From assembly GCA_009839725.1 (NCBI GenBank), contig VXPF01000063.1, positions 1 through 35,933 on the forward strand: a DNA stretch of 35,933 nucleotides, in the 5' to 3' direction. Below the pieces are notes generated by a model. It saw only the letters and a program-made list of their open reading frames with translations, did no database searches and was not told the origin of the DNA. Positions within the stretch are counted from its first letter, which is position 1, and each line of letters begins with the position of its first letter. Shown one piece after another: positions 6,748-14,527 of the stretch. This stretch comes from Dehalococcoidia bacterium (GTDB lineage: Bacteria; Chloroflexota; Dehalococcoidia; Tepidiformales; Tepidiformaceae). The position numbers were made by a program, and so were the translations under genes.

Positions 6748-7026
6748 ATGCCGAAGATGGACTTCAAACCGTGGCCCGTGGACGACGCTGCCGCTGCCCT
6801 CAATGCTGCCCTCGCCACCGACGACCTGAGTCGCGTCATGGCCACTCTCGGGACGATCGCTCGGGCGAAGAGCATGCGCCAGGTAGCGGCAGACACAGGG
6901 CTCGGACGGGAGAGCCTCTACAAGTCGCTGGCGCCCACAGGAAGACCCGAGTTCGCCACCGTACTCAAGGTACTTGCCGCCCTCGGCCTTCGGCTGTGTG
7001 TCGTTCCCATTGAGGACGCACGGTAG
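6748..7026 (+). CDS. Antidote-type HTH protein (HI1420/HigA-like), orphan
   Basis: 92 residues matching the 'probable addiction module antidote' family (TIGR02684): DAAAALNAALATDDLSRVMATLGTIARAKSMRQVAADTGLGRESLYKSLAPTGRPEFATVLKVLAALGLRLCVVP. The helix-turn-helix lies at about residues 45-80. The ATG follows AGGAGGCAGCCC. Its usual partner, a RelE-like toxin of the HI1419 type, is normally just upstream, but no such gene is present there or downstream. It ends 60 bases before the serine recombinase, same strand, so it more likely regulates the recombinase than neutralises a toxin. Confidence 0.78.
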   Translation: MPKMDFKPWPVDDAAAALNAALATDDLSRVMATLGTIARAKSMRQVAADTGLGRESLYKSLAPTGRPEFATVLKVLAALGLRLCVVPIEDAR

Positions 7027-7086
7027 GCTCCGCCCCCACCAGGACAACCAGACCAGACTGCCCACCTGTACAGGAAGGAAGACCAG

Positions 7087-8745
7087 ATGAAGCAGCAACC
7101 CTCCCACAAATCCGCCGCCCTCTACGCCCGCGTCTCCAGCGACCGCCAGGACGTCGACCTCTCTGTCGCCGCGCAGCTGCGGGCGCTACGCGACTACGCC
7201 GAGAAGAACGGCTACCTCGTCGCCCGTGAGTACGTCGACGAGGCGGAGAGCGGCCGCGTCGCGGACCGGCCCCAGTTCCGCAACATGCTGGACGAGGCCA
7301 GCGGAGCGAACGCTCCCTTCGAGGAGATCCTCGTCTGGAAGTTCTCGCGCTTTACGCGCAAGCGTGAGCACGCCGTCGCCTTCAAGTCGATGCTGCGCCG
7401 CCGCGGTGTCCGCGTCGTATCCATCACCGAGCCCGCCGATGACTCGCCCACTGGCAAGCTGATGGAGGCAATCATCGAGAGTGTGGACGAGTTTTACAGC
7501 GAGAACCTTGCACAGGAAGTGGTGAGGGGGATGCGCGAGGCCGCCTCGCGCGGCTTCTTCCTCAGCCCGAAGGCCCCCTTTGGCTACAAGCGGGTGAAGG
7601 TTAGGGACGGGATGCGGGAGCGCCCGACTCTGGAGGTCGACCCCGCTGCTGCGCCGCACGTGCGGGAGATATTCGAGAGTTCACTGCGCGGGAACGGCCT
7701 GAAGGAGATCTGCCGCGACCTCAACGAGAGGGGCATCACGAAGAACGGCAGGCGCTGGCAGAAGAACGGCCTCTACTACCTGCTCACCAACGAAGCCTAT
7801 ACGGGGACCGCGGTCTGGGGTCGCAGGACGAAGGGCGACAAGGTTCCGGACCCCGTGCGGGTGGAGGACGCCTGGGAGGCGCTCATCTCCAAGGAGCTGT
7901 TCGACAAGGTGCAGGAGGTGCTGCGGGAGCGGGCCCCGGCGAAGCAACGGCCGGCCCGGGTGGGGAGCAAGTTCCTGCTCAGCGGCTTGTTGCGCTGCGG
8001 CCTCTGCGGCAAGCCCTACACGGGTCAGGGAGCGAAGAGCGGCCGCTTCGGCTACTACGTCTGCGGCACCTTGCTGCGTGAGGGCGCGGGAACCTGCCAG
8101 GCCCGCTACCTGAGTGCGGGCAGGGTGGAAGAGTTCATCATCGCGAAGATCAGGGAGCGCATCCTCACGGATGAGACCATCACGGAGTTGGTAACGCTGG
8201 TGGCCGAGGAGGTGGACGCCATCGCGGGAGAACTCGGCGACCGGCTGAAGGCGATCGAGGCGGAGCTTGCCGATGTGAACGGCAGGTTGCGCCGGCTCTA
8301 CGAGGCCCTTGAGAAAAGCGACCTGACCCTGGAGGCGCTGTCGCCGCGGATTCTCGAGTTGCGGCACCGGGAGGACCAGCTCGCCGCAGCGCGGGAGGAG
8401 GCTGATGCCCAGCTCGCGCATCGCAAGGTGGAACTGCCCTCCACCGAGGAAATCAAGCGGTACGTCGCGGACTTCCGCAGCTTCCTGTGCGAGGGGACGA
8501 TTCCTGAGCGGAAGGCGCTCATCCGCAACTTCGTGAAGGGCATCGAGGTGACCGGCAACGAGGCCACGCTGACGTACACGATTCCGATGCCCTCGGACGG
8601 CGTGACCCGGGAGGAAACCCCTGTTCTCGATTTCGTCCAGTCCGGCCTACCACCTCTCTTGGTTCTCATAAATCCTTCCGGCAGAGCGAACTTGGCGGCA
8701 TCCGCCCCCCTGATGGGGCTGTCTTGCGGCGTTGGCAGCGTGTAG
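7087..8745 (+). CDS. Large serine recombinase (integrase), first copy
   Basis: 552 residues. The N-terminal resolvase domain (about 10-155) has the nucleophile Ser17 in LYARVSSDRQ, then LVWKFSRFTR and PTGKLMEAIIESVDEFYSENL. The 'recombinase' DNA-binding domain follows (about 175-290: APFGYKRV, GLKEICRDLNERGIT, LTNEAYTG). A zinc ribbon comes next (about 300-345, LRCGLCGKPYTG...CGTLLREGAGTC with four Cys), then a coiled coil (about 375-450) and a C-terminal region ending IPMPSDGVTREETPVLDFVQSG. It catalyses integration and excision between attP and attB. The ATG follows GGAAGGAAGACC. The reading frame runs through the 22-bp attachment core at 8644-8665 and stops 26 codons later inside the next element, so its last ~33 residues come from that insertion. 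Confidence 0.93.
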   Translation: MKQQPSHKSAALYARVSSDRQDVDLSVAAQLRALRDYAEKNGYLVAREYVDEAESGRVADRPQFRNMLDEASGANAPFEEILVWKFSRFTRKREHAVAFKSMLRRRGVRVVSITEPADDSPTGKLMEAIIESVDEFYSENLAQEVVRGMREAASRGFFLSPKAPFGYKRVKVRDGMRERPTLEVDPAAAPHVREIFESSLRGNGLKEICRDLNERGITKNGRRWQKNGLYYLLTNEAYTGTAVWGRRTKGDKVPDPVRVEDAWEALISKELFDKVQEVLRERAPAKQRPARVGSKFLLSGLLRCGLCGKPYTGQGAKSGRFGYYVCGTLLREGAGTCQARYLSAGRVEEFIIAKIRERILTDETITELVTLVAEEVDAIAGELGDRLKAIEAELADVNGRLRRLYEALEKSDLTLEALSPRILELRHREDQLAAAREEADAQLAHRKVELPSTEEIKRYVADFRSFLCEGTIPERKALIRNFVKGIEVTGNEATLTYTIPMPSDGVTREETPVLDFVQSGLPPLLVLINPSGRANLAASAPLMGLSCGVGSV

Positions 8746-9326
8746 TGGATGACCGCCTGCCCGGGTCCGACCAGCACCTGCTTCACGAACGAGCGCACGA
8801 ACGCCCGGGTCTCGGTGATTTCACTCGTCCGCAGGAACGCGCTCATGTCCTTGGCGAACGCGGCGATGGTATCGGCGTTGTCGAGGAGATCACGGCGCTC
8901 GGCCAGCACGGCCCGGGCTTCCTCGGCGGCGAGCTCCAGTTGCTGCTGACGCTCCCGGTGTTCCCTGATGCGCTCCGAGGCGTCGCCGCAGTCGAGGTCC
9001 GTGCTCTCGACGAAGCGCCAGACGCGGTCCAGCTTCTTCCGCTCCTCGGCCAGCTCCAGTTCCAGGCTCTCGAGCCGCTCCCGCTGCTCGTGGGCCACAC
9101 CGTCCATCTCCTCGTCCAGCATCCGCACGAGGTCGCGGATGTTGGACTCGGTGAGGATGTGGTCCCGTATCTGACCGATGATGGTCGCCTCGAAGCGCTT
9201 CGCGTTGAGTCTCGGCGTGTCGCAGGCCCCCTTGCCCCGCTTCAGCAGGGACTGACAGACGTAGTAGGTGTAGCGGCCGCTCTTCGCCTCGGCGGCGGTG
9301 AGCGCCTGGCCGCACCGCTCACACAT
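8298..9326 (-). pseudogene. Second serine recombinase, N-terminal half deleted
   Basis: The frame begins inside the zinc ribbon (MCERCGQALTAAEAKSGRYTYYVCQSLLKRGKGAC) and continues with the coiled coil (EQRERLESLELELAEERKKLDRVWRFVEST) and the tail AAFAKDMSAFLRTSEITETRAFVRSFVKQV...YTLPTPQDSPI. The catalytic resolvase domain and DNA-binding domain are gone. Immediately upstream, at about 9326, the sequence becomes the 3' end of a truncated ATPase in a different frame, so a deletion joined the two. At the other end the frame passes through the 22-bp core and continues antisense to the first recombinase until 8298; everything below about 8644 is foreign to it. It cannot be active and would need another integrase in trans. 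Confidence 0.85.
8644..8665 (+). repeat. 22-bp attachment core, left copy (attL)
   Basis: The 22 bases starting GGCCTACC and ending CTTGGTTC recur exactly and in the same orientation at 16477-16498; flanking bases differ at both ends. This copy lies exactly where the 3' ends of the two opposed recombinase genes meet. Large serine integrases typically leave such a repeat at both ends of the inserted element. Confidence 0.75.
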
Positions 9327-11185
9327 GGCCCCTCGCGGATCACCCTTCGCAGGTCGATGGTGGAGCGGGGCTGCCCGAGGACGGCGCGCGCTACCTTGGA
9401 GGAGGCGTAGTAGGAGAGGCGCGTCTGCACCGGCGCGAACGCCTCCGAGCGGTACTCGCGACGCCAGCTGGAGAAGGTGCGCGCCCACCACTCCAGCAGG
9501 TAGGGATCGGAGACCTTCTCCAGGACCCCATCCCGAAACTTCCTGTCGGAGAGCAGGCGCAGCCCGTCGAGGATGGTGTGCTGCTCGTCCGCCGCCGTGG
9601 ACGGGTGGGCGTTCGCCTCGTGCAGCGTCTTGACCGTCTGCTCGAGGATGGACTGCATGCGCGGTCCCCACTGCTCCCAGAGACCCCTGGCCACGCGCAC
9701 GATCGAGTCGGCCGTGCGGTCGCGGTCCGAGAAGACGCGCGTGTCGAGGAGGTTGATGCCGGGAAGGCCTTCCTCCGCGCCGAGGTCGACGAGCCGCACC
9801 TGGTCGATGAGCGACTCGGGCACGTGCCCGAGGAGATCGGCCACGAGATCGGCGTGGGGGTCGACGACGACGATGGCGTCGCCGTCGCGCCCCGCCGCCT
9901 TCTCCAGCAGCTTGTGGATGATGAGGTGGCGCATGAGGGTGGACTTGCCCATCCGCGTGCGGGCCACGTAGAGGTGGTGGCGTCGCAGAAGGTCGCCGGC
10001 AAAGCGGACGGGGCTGGGCCTGCCCGCGGTGGTCTCGCCCACGAGGGCGCCGTCGCGCACGTCGCGTGGTGAGGGAAGGAGCACCTTCGCCCCCGAGCGC
10101 CCCACGAGGTGCGTCTCGTCCCTGGCGCCCGGCGGGTGCCAGAGGCATGCCGCCTCGCGCGCGCCGAGGACGCTGCGGCCGCCGAGGAATCCCCCACCGG
10201 AGGGATGCAGCCGCTCCGGGTCGGGCAGCACGGACCGCACGCGGCTCACGTCGAAGCGCGCCCCCAGGGGGTGATCGAAGTGGCGGTAGGCGGTGGCCAC
10301 CCGCTGGAGCAGCTCCCGCGCCCGCTTGCGCGCCGCCTTGCCATCCCCCTCGGGAAGGATGGCGGTCACCTGGATCTCGGCCTCGAAGGCCCGCTGTGAC
10401 ACCTTCTCCTTGATGAGGGCGGGGTCGTGGACACGGTTGCGGTTGCGCTGCCAGCGCGCCTTCGCCCAGCCCACCAGGCCGAGGACGGCGACGATGCCCA
10501 GCCCCGCCAGGACCGTCTTCCAGAGCTCGCCCGCCTGTACCCAGCGGTAACCCTGCACGGCGCCGAGCACGGCCACCGCGAGGAAGGCCGCCGCCATGCC
10601 GCCGTTCGCGTGTTGGCGCTCCTGGCTGACGGGTGCGGCCGGCTGTTGCTGGAGGGGGAGCGGCGGCTCGAAGGCCTTCGCCGCGTACCCCTGCGCCCAC
10701 CCCGGCCCGAGCGACTGCATCCGCAGCTGGGCCACGACGCGTTCGCCCTCCGCGGGAGCGGAGAGCGCGCCGAGGAGGGCGATGAGGGGATCGGAGCCGG
10801 GGTCAAGGAGGTCGTCGTCGCGGTAGGTGCGCAGGGGGACGTAGTCGGGACCGCTCGATCGCAGCGTCAGCGACCACGCCTGCTCCCCTTCGCGGAGGCG
10901 CAGCGGATCCTCCGCATTCGGCACGTCGTCGATGACGGCCTGGGGGTAGTGGGCGGTGAGCTGGCCGCGCACGGCCTGCTGGTCGAGGCAGCGGGCCATG
11001 AGGGTGACGCCGTCGGCGTTGCCCACCAGCTCGAGGGTGAAGGGCTCGGGGACGGCGATCGCCGCGAGCAGGTTCTCGACCCCGAGGAGGGTGCGCTCGC
11101 CGCTGCGCGGGGGCGTCACCTCGAGGAGGACGGGAGGCTGGGGTTCGGGCCTGCGGGAGAGCAGGTGCAGGGGGTTGAGTTGCAT
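9242..11185 (-). CDS. TraD/VirD4-like DNA translocation ATPase, C-terminally truncated
   Basis: The ATG at 11185 follows GAGGAACCCAGCC. Features: a soluble N-terminal domain, two membrane segments (about residues 197-216 and 222-240), a P-loop ARTRMGKST (about 408-416; the first Gly of the usual motif is Ala) and Walker B AIVVVDPHAD (about 437-446). Then come NLLDTRVFSDRDRTADSI and WGPRMQSILEQTVKTLHEAN, typical of conjugative coupling/transfer ATPases. Homology ends at STIDLRRVIREG (about residue 620). There the sequence jumps into the zinc ribbon of a recombinase in another frame and 27 meaningless codons follow. The lost part should hold the last third of the ATPase core. In an intact element it would pump DNA during conjugative transfer; here it is probably inactive. 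Confidence 0.82.
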   Translation of the reverse strand: MQLNPLHLLSRRPEPQPPVLLEVTPPRSGERTLLGVENLLAAIAVPEPFTLELVGNADGVTLMARCLDQQAVRGQLTAHYPQAVIDDVPNAEDPLRLREGEQAWSLTLRSSGPDYVPLRTYRDDDLLDPGSDPLIALLGALSAPAEGERVVAQLRMQSLGPGWAQGYAAKAFEPPLPLQQQPAAPVSQERQHANGGMAAAFLAVAVLGAVQGYRWVQAGELWKTVLAGLGIVAVLGLVGWAKARWQRNRNRVHDPALIKEKVSQRAFEAEIQVTAILPEGDGKAARKRARELLQRVATAYRHFDHPLGARFDVSRVRSVLPDPERLHPSGGGFLGGRSVLGAREAACLWHPPGARDETHLVGRSGAKVLLPSPRDVRDGALVGETTAGRPSPVRFAGDLLRRHHLYVARTRMGKSTLMRHLIIHKLLEKAAGRDGDAIVVVDPHADLVADLLGHVPESLIDQVRLVDLGAEEGLPGINLLDTRVFSDRDRTADSIVRVARGLWEQWGPRMQSILEQTVKTLHEANAHPSTAADEQHTILDGLRLLSDRKFRDGVLEKVSDPYLLEWWARTFSSWRREYRSEAFAPVQTRLSYYASSKVARAVLGQPRSTIDLRRVIREGPCVSGAARRSPPPRRRAAATPTTSVSPC

Positions 11186-11328
11186 GGCTGGGTTCCTCTC
11201 TATCGGTTGTCCCGCGCCTTCCCGGCGCCACCACGGGCGGCTCTGACAAGAGGACCAGAGCCCGCTCACCGGGACGGGCGCGGACGATCGAGTGTGGGGA
11301 ACCGGGGAGTTTCTGGTAATGGCTTTTG

Positions 11329-11352
11329 AGGGGGCACGTGAACGTGCCCCCT
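11329..11352. promoter_or_regulatory. Perfect 11-bp inverted repeat between divergent genes
   Basis: Arms AGGGGGCACGT and ACGTGCCCCCT flank two bases. The structure sits in the 345-bp gap between the ATPase gene (start 11185, leftward) and the HTH/coiled-coil gene (start 11531, rightward). As DNA it is a near-continuous palindrome suited to a dimeric regulator. As RNA it would form a very stable GC hairpin. The gap also holds an 11-base direct repeat AAAGGCAATCG (11423-11433 and 11552-11562), the second copy lying inside the downstream gene start. Confidence 0.5.
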
Positions 11353-11530
11353 TGCAGGGCCTGCCGTTGCCGAGGGAGATGTGATGTCATGGGCGTGTAC
11401 AGAGAAAAGAAGGAGATTGCAGAAAGGCAATCGAGGTGAGAAACCCAGTCGGTACAGGGGAAAACGGCCCCTACCGGACGTACTCAGTAAGCAATTCGGT
11501 TCCGGAGCGGCTTCCACGCGAAATTGACCT

Positions 11531-12493
11531 ATGCCGAGGCGAGAATTGACAAAAGGCAATCGGAAAGGCGGTCCTGAGGAGGCCGGAATCCCCGCGGGAA
11601 CGCCCGAGGGAGCCGAGCAAGTCAACGGTCAGGAGCAGCCCACTGCTGGCGAGAGCAAGAGCCCGGAGCAGCTTCGACACGAGCGGCTGGTGGCATTGCT
11701 GCGAGAGGTGGCCGAGACCAGGGGCAAGGTGAAGGCGGCGGAGGCGCTGGGCGTCAGCTTCCGCACGCTGGCGAGGGCCGTTGAGTCTGGACGGCTGACG
11801 GGGCGCATGGCCGACGCGCTGGAGCGGCACCTGCGGGAGGTCAAGGGCTCGGTGACGCCGGCGCCGGAGTCAGAGCCGGACCAGGCGGACGGGCTGGAAG
11901 CGCGTGTGAAGCAACTGGAAGTTGAGATGGTGGAATTGCGGACCCGCGTAGGAACCATCCAGGGAGTCGTCGGGGCGCTGCAGGAGGATCAGGCTCAGAC
12001 GCTGGGCCAGTGGGAGCGAAGGCTGTCTCGGGTGGAAGCGCGGCAGGTGACTGCGAACGGGTCGGGAGTGGTGACCTCGCCGGGCGTGAAGGGTGCGTCG
12101 GAAGGGGCGAGCGAGAGGTCGGAGGTGAAGCGGCCCAGGCGTCCCTACCCCCAGCTGGTGACAGTTGAGCCAGAAGGGGGCGAAGAGCTCATCTACGGTG
12201 AGGCGATGCCGGCCATCAACGAGTGGCGAGGGGCTCGGAGGATGCTGGAAGAGGCGAGGCGTCGGTTGGACAAGCTCGACGCTCGCCAGCGGATGTTGGA
12301 GCTGGAGCTCAGGCTGGTCGGTGACCACGAGCTGACCCTACCTCCAGCGGCCTACCCCTGGGACCGCGCTGACCGGCGGGATGAAGTTTGGCGTCGGAAG
12401 CAGTCGATCGAGGACCTGCAGGTGGAGCGCAACCGGGCGCTGATGTGGCGCTGGGTGCGGCGCGTGCTTACCCTGGGGCTGTGGTGGAAGTAG
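11531..12493 (+). CDS. HTH plus coiled-coil protein of the mobile element
   Basis: 320 residues. A Pro/Gly/Glu-rich N-terminus is followed by a Fis/HTH-like segment (RLVALLREVAETRGKVKAAEALGVSFRTLARAVESGRLTGRMADALERHL, about residues 52-100). A coiled coil follows (ARVKQLEVEMVELRTRVGTIQGVVGALQEDQ, about 125-175), then a helical C-terminal half with YPWDRADRRDEVW and a Trp-rich end (MWRWVRRVLTLGLWWK) that may touch a membrane. Divergent from the transfer ATPase. The ATG at 11531 has no ribosome site; a TTG at 11546 after GAGGCGAG could be the true start. Function unknown; regulator or relaxosome-type accessory protein is a guess from context. Confidence 0.7.
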   Translation: MPRRELTKGNRKGGPEEAGIPAGTPEGAEQVNGQEQPTAGESKSPEQLRHERLVALLREVAETRGKVKAAEALGVSFRTLARAVESGRLTGRMADALERHLREVKGSVTPAPESEPDQADGLEARVKQLEVEMVELRTRVGTIQGVVGALQEDQAQTLGQWERRLSRVEARQVTANGSGVVTSPGVKGASEGASERSEVKRPRRPYPQLVTVEPEGGEELIYGEAMPAINEWRGARRMLEEARRRLDKLDARQRMLELELRLVGDHELTLPPAAYPWDRADRRDEVWRRKQSIEDLQVERNRALMWRWVRRVLTLGLWWK

Positions 12494-12636
12494 GGCCTAC
12501 TTGGGCCGGTGTCGTAACGAGTGGAGATGCGGCGCAAGCGCTCGGAGTCAGCGGGAGGAGCGACCTCGCTGCGTTGTGCGTAGGGGTGTGGTCCTAATCC
12601 TACGCCCGCGCCCGGGTGCAGCAGACCGGCGCTAGA

Positions 12637-13095
12637 CTAGGAGCCCGTTCTCCACCACATGAGGACCTTGTCTGGGCGGAGCAGGCGTCCACGGAATGTA
12701 CCGTGCGAGTAGTTTGCCCAGAACTTAGCCGGGATGTCTTCAAGTACGTTCTCCATCCGGGAATTCTCTGCCGTCCATGCGTAGTCAGCTTCGAACGTGA
12801 CCACAGGCACGGCGCATCCATTGATAGGCTTGAGAAGAAGACGGTACTCGCTACCCTTGGGTTCCTCTTCCTCTTCCTCACTGATCCACCAAGCCACGAT
12901 GCGCTCTGGCTCAGTGATCCTCCCGACGAAGTTGCCAGAGTGGCGGTTTCCACGAAAGAAGGCCACTGGGACGTCTTCCCGCTCGTTGATGTAGGTCCCA
13001 TCTGGCTTCGTCGCGGAGTCCGCCGCGATTGAGATGACAGGCAACTCGCACCCGTCAATCGGTTCAAAGAGGATGCGATAGACCTTTGTGGTCAT
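12637..13095 (-). CDS. Small protein made of two tandem ~65-residue repeats
   Basis: 152 residues. Repeat 1 (about 6-70) runs from YRILFEPIDGCELPVISIAAD to FVGRITEPERIVAWW. Repeat 2 (about 83-148) runs from YRLLLKPINGCAVPVVTFEAD to FRGRLLRPDKVLMWW. The repeats are joined by an acidic linker of six Glu residues. The shared signature is YR-LL-PI-GC--PV---EAD ... FWxxxxHxGxFxGRxxxPxxxxxWW. Start at ATG 13095 after GGAGG. No signal peptide. I do not recognise the fold; each unit looks like a small beta-rich domain. It is convergent with the coiled-coil gene. Confidence 0.72.
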   Translation of the reverse strand: MTTKVYRILFEPIDGCELPVISIAADSATKPDGTYINEREDVPVAFFRGNRHSGNFVGRITEPERIVAWWISEEEEEEPKGSEYRLLLKPINGCAVPVVTFEADYAWTAENSRMENVLEDIPAKFWANYSHGTFRGRLLRPDKVLMWWRTGS

Positions 13096-13126
13096 GGCCG
13101 GCCTCCGAGCCTTGTTCCTAGGAAAT

Positions 13127-13143
13127 GAAAAAACTCAAGAGTT
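13127..13143 (-). terminator. Weak terminator overlapping a stop codon
   Basis: On the minus strand AACTC-TT-GAGTT (13143-13132) is followed by a run of T (13133-13128). It includes the TGA stop of the gene at 13135-13344 and precedes the next minus-strand gene. The stem is short (5 bp), so efficiency is doubtful. Confidence 0.35.
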
Positions 13144-13344
13144 CGCTAGCTTGAAATCATCGCGTTGAGCACTGCTTAGCCGCACTGTAACCCGCTCTTC
13201 CCCTTTTGCGGAACGCCAAACCCCGTCGCGAAATTGGTCATCGCCGACGACCCACCTGCCCGTCTCTCTGTCGAAGACCAGGTTCACCGAGTAGATAGAG
13301 CGGTCCTCCCGAAGCGCCGGAGCACGATCGGAGGTAGAGGGCAT
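13135..13344 (-). CDS. Hypothetical 69-residue protein
   Basis: MPSTSDRAPALREDRSIYSVNLVFDRETGRWVVGDDQFRDGVWRSAKGEERVTVRLSSAQRDDFKLANS. The ATG at 13344 is preceded by GGAGATGATGCCGAC. A longer frame back to 13425 exists but would overlap the divergent DUF4062 gene. Alternating hydrophobic residues suggest a small beta-sheet protein. Unknown function; head-to-head with the DUF4062 gene across a 55-bp gap. Confidence 0.45.
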   Translation of the reverse strand: MPSTSDRAPALREDRSIYSVNLVFDRETGRWVVGDDQFRDGVWRSAKGEERVTVRLSSAQRDDFKLANS

Positions 13345-13387
13345 GTCGGCATCATCTCCGAACTCGCGCAATTCCAACCCGGCCCGG

Positions 13388-13399
13388 TACCCTCCAAGC
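13388..13399 (+). promoter_or_regulatory. -10 box for leaderless start of the DUF4062 gene
   Basis: TACCCT (13388-13393) ends 6 bases before the ATG at 13400 and no Shine-Dalgarno sequence is present. This places the predicted transcription start at or next to the start codon. Confidence 0.4.
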
Positions 13400-14527
13400 A
13401 TGAAGGTCTTCATCAGCTCGGTCATCGGCGGGTTTGAGTTGTATCGGGACGCGGCGGCTACCGCGGTTGAAACCCTCGGTTACGAAGTCGTTCGGGCCGA
13501 GGACTTTGGTGCCACCGTAAGTTCTCCGCAGGAGGCTTGCCTTGCTGGAGTGCGCGAAGTTGACCTCACGATCCTGTTGCTTGGGGAGCGATATGGGGCA
13601 GAGCAACCGTCGGGCCTCTCGGCGACCCATGAGGAGTATCGGGAAGCCCAAGGGCGACAACCAGTACTGGCGTTCGTTCAGGAGGGGGTTGACCACGAGA
13701 CTCGTCAGACGGAGTTCATCCGCGAGGTGCGTGAGTGGGAGACAGGTACCCTGACTAGCAGCTTTAGGACAGAAGTGGATCTCCGAGGTGCAGTGACACG
13801 GGGGCTGCACCTCTTCGCTGTCTCAGTTGCATCGGGCTCAATCGATGAGCGAGAGCTTCTCGCGATTGCCGAGGGAGGTGTTGATGACTCCACCGCTTCC
13901 AAGTTCTTCGGCGGCGAGCCAGAAGTCGTCCTGAGTCTCGCACCTGGGCCCCGTCGGGAAATCCTGCGGCCAAGTGAGCTTGAAGATGATTCGCTCGCGC
14001 GGGAACTCCAGCAGGAGGTGCTCTTTGGCACCCACTCGTTGTTCGCAGTCGAATCCGGAGCTTCGACCGAACTCCGCGGGGAACGGCTTGTCGTCTCGCA
14101 GGATCGTGCTTCTGTGGAGATCACCTCGGCGGGAGACATCGTCGTCCGCCAGGCGGCCATGGCAGCGGATCGAAGCTTCACCGAGATACCGGCACTGGAA
14201 GCGGCTCCAGTCCGACCTCGGCAACCGGGGCGACTTCAGCGGTGTCCACCTCTTTCCATCGTCGGAGCACGATGTGCAAGACGCACTCGAGACACGGCTT
14301 GTCGTGCTCAGCCCCGACCATCCCTACAGCTCGCGGGAGGGGACGGACGAATCCCGCGCCGTGGTCGCTGCCACCTCGATCCTGGAGTCGCGCGGGAACA
14401 CACCGCGGCTCTTCCGGAACACGCTTGCGTTCCTCGCTCCCGACGAGACGCGGCTCCAGGAGCTGCAGCAGGGCATCAGCCTCTACCTCGCGTGGAGTTC
14501 GATCCTGCGAGACAAAGAGGCCCTTGA
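13400..14527 (+). CDS. DUF4062-domain conflict-system protein, C-terminus replaced
   Basis: Start chosen at ATG 13400, where MKVFISSVIGGFELYRDAAATAVETLGYEVVRAEDFGA begins; this is the classic DUF4062 N-terminus (a TIR/SIR2-like nucleotide-binding fold seen in STAND and other bacterial conflict proteins). The domain continues with CLAGVREVDLTILLLGERYG and SGLSATHEEYREAQGRQPVLAFVQEG. A C-terminal region follows up to about residue 262 (SFTEIPALE, near 14195). From there the frame is meaningless because the DNA now encodes, in another frame, the end of a DUF499 ATPase. The last ~110 residues of this frame are therefore not its own. Likely a sensor or effector of antiviral defence (inference from family). 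Confidence 0.78.
   Translation: MKVFISSVIGGFELYRDAAATAVETLGYEVVRAEDFGATVSSPQEACLAGVREVDLTILLLGERYGAEQPSGLSATHEEYREAQGRQPVLAFVQEGVDHETRQTEFIREVREWETGTLTSSFRTEVDLRGAVTRGLHLFAVSVASGSIDERELLAIAEGGVDDSTASKFFGGEPEVVLSLAPGPRREILRPSELEDDSLARELQQEVLFGTHSLFAVESGASTELRGERLVVSQDRASVEITSAGDIVVRQAAMAADRSFTEIPALEAAPVRPRQPGRLQRCPPLSIVGARCARRTRDTACRAQPRPSLQLAGGDGRIPRRGRCHLDPGVAREHTAALPEHACVPRSRRDAAPGAAAGHQPLPRVEFDPARQRGP

Noticed and set aside
9327-10700. Upstream part of the open frame that contains the second recombinase
   Set aside because: Above 9326 this frame is Arg/Pro/Gly/Ala-rich and out of frame with the well-supported ATPase; only the part from the zinc ribbon onward is real.
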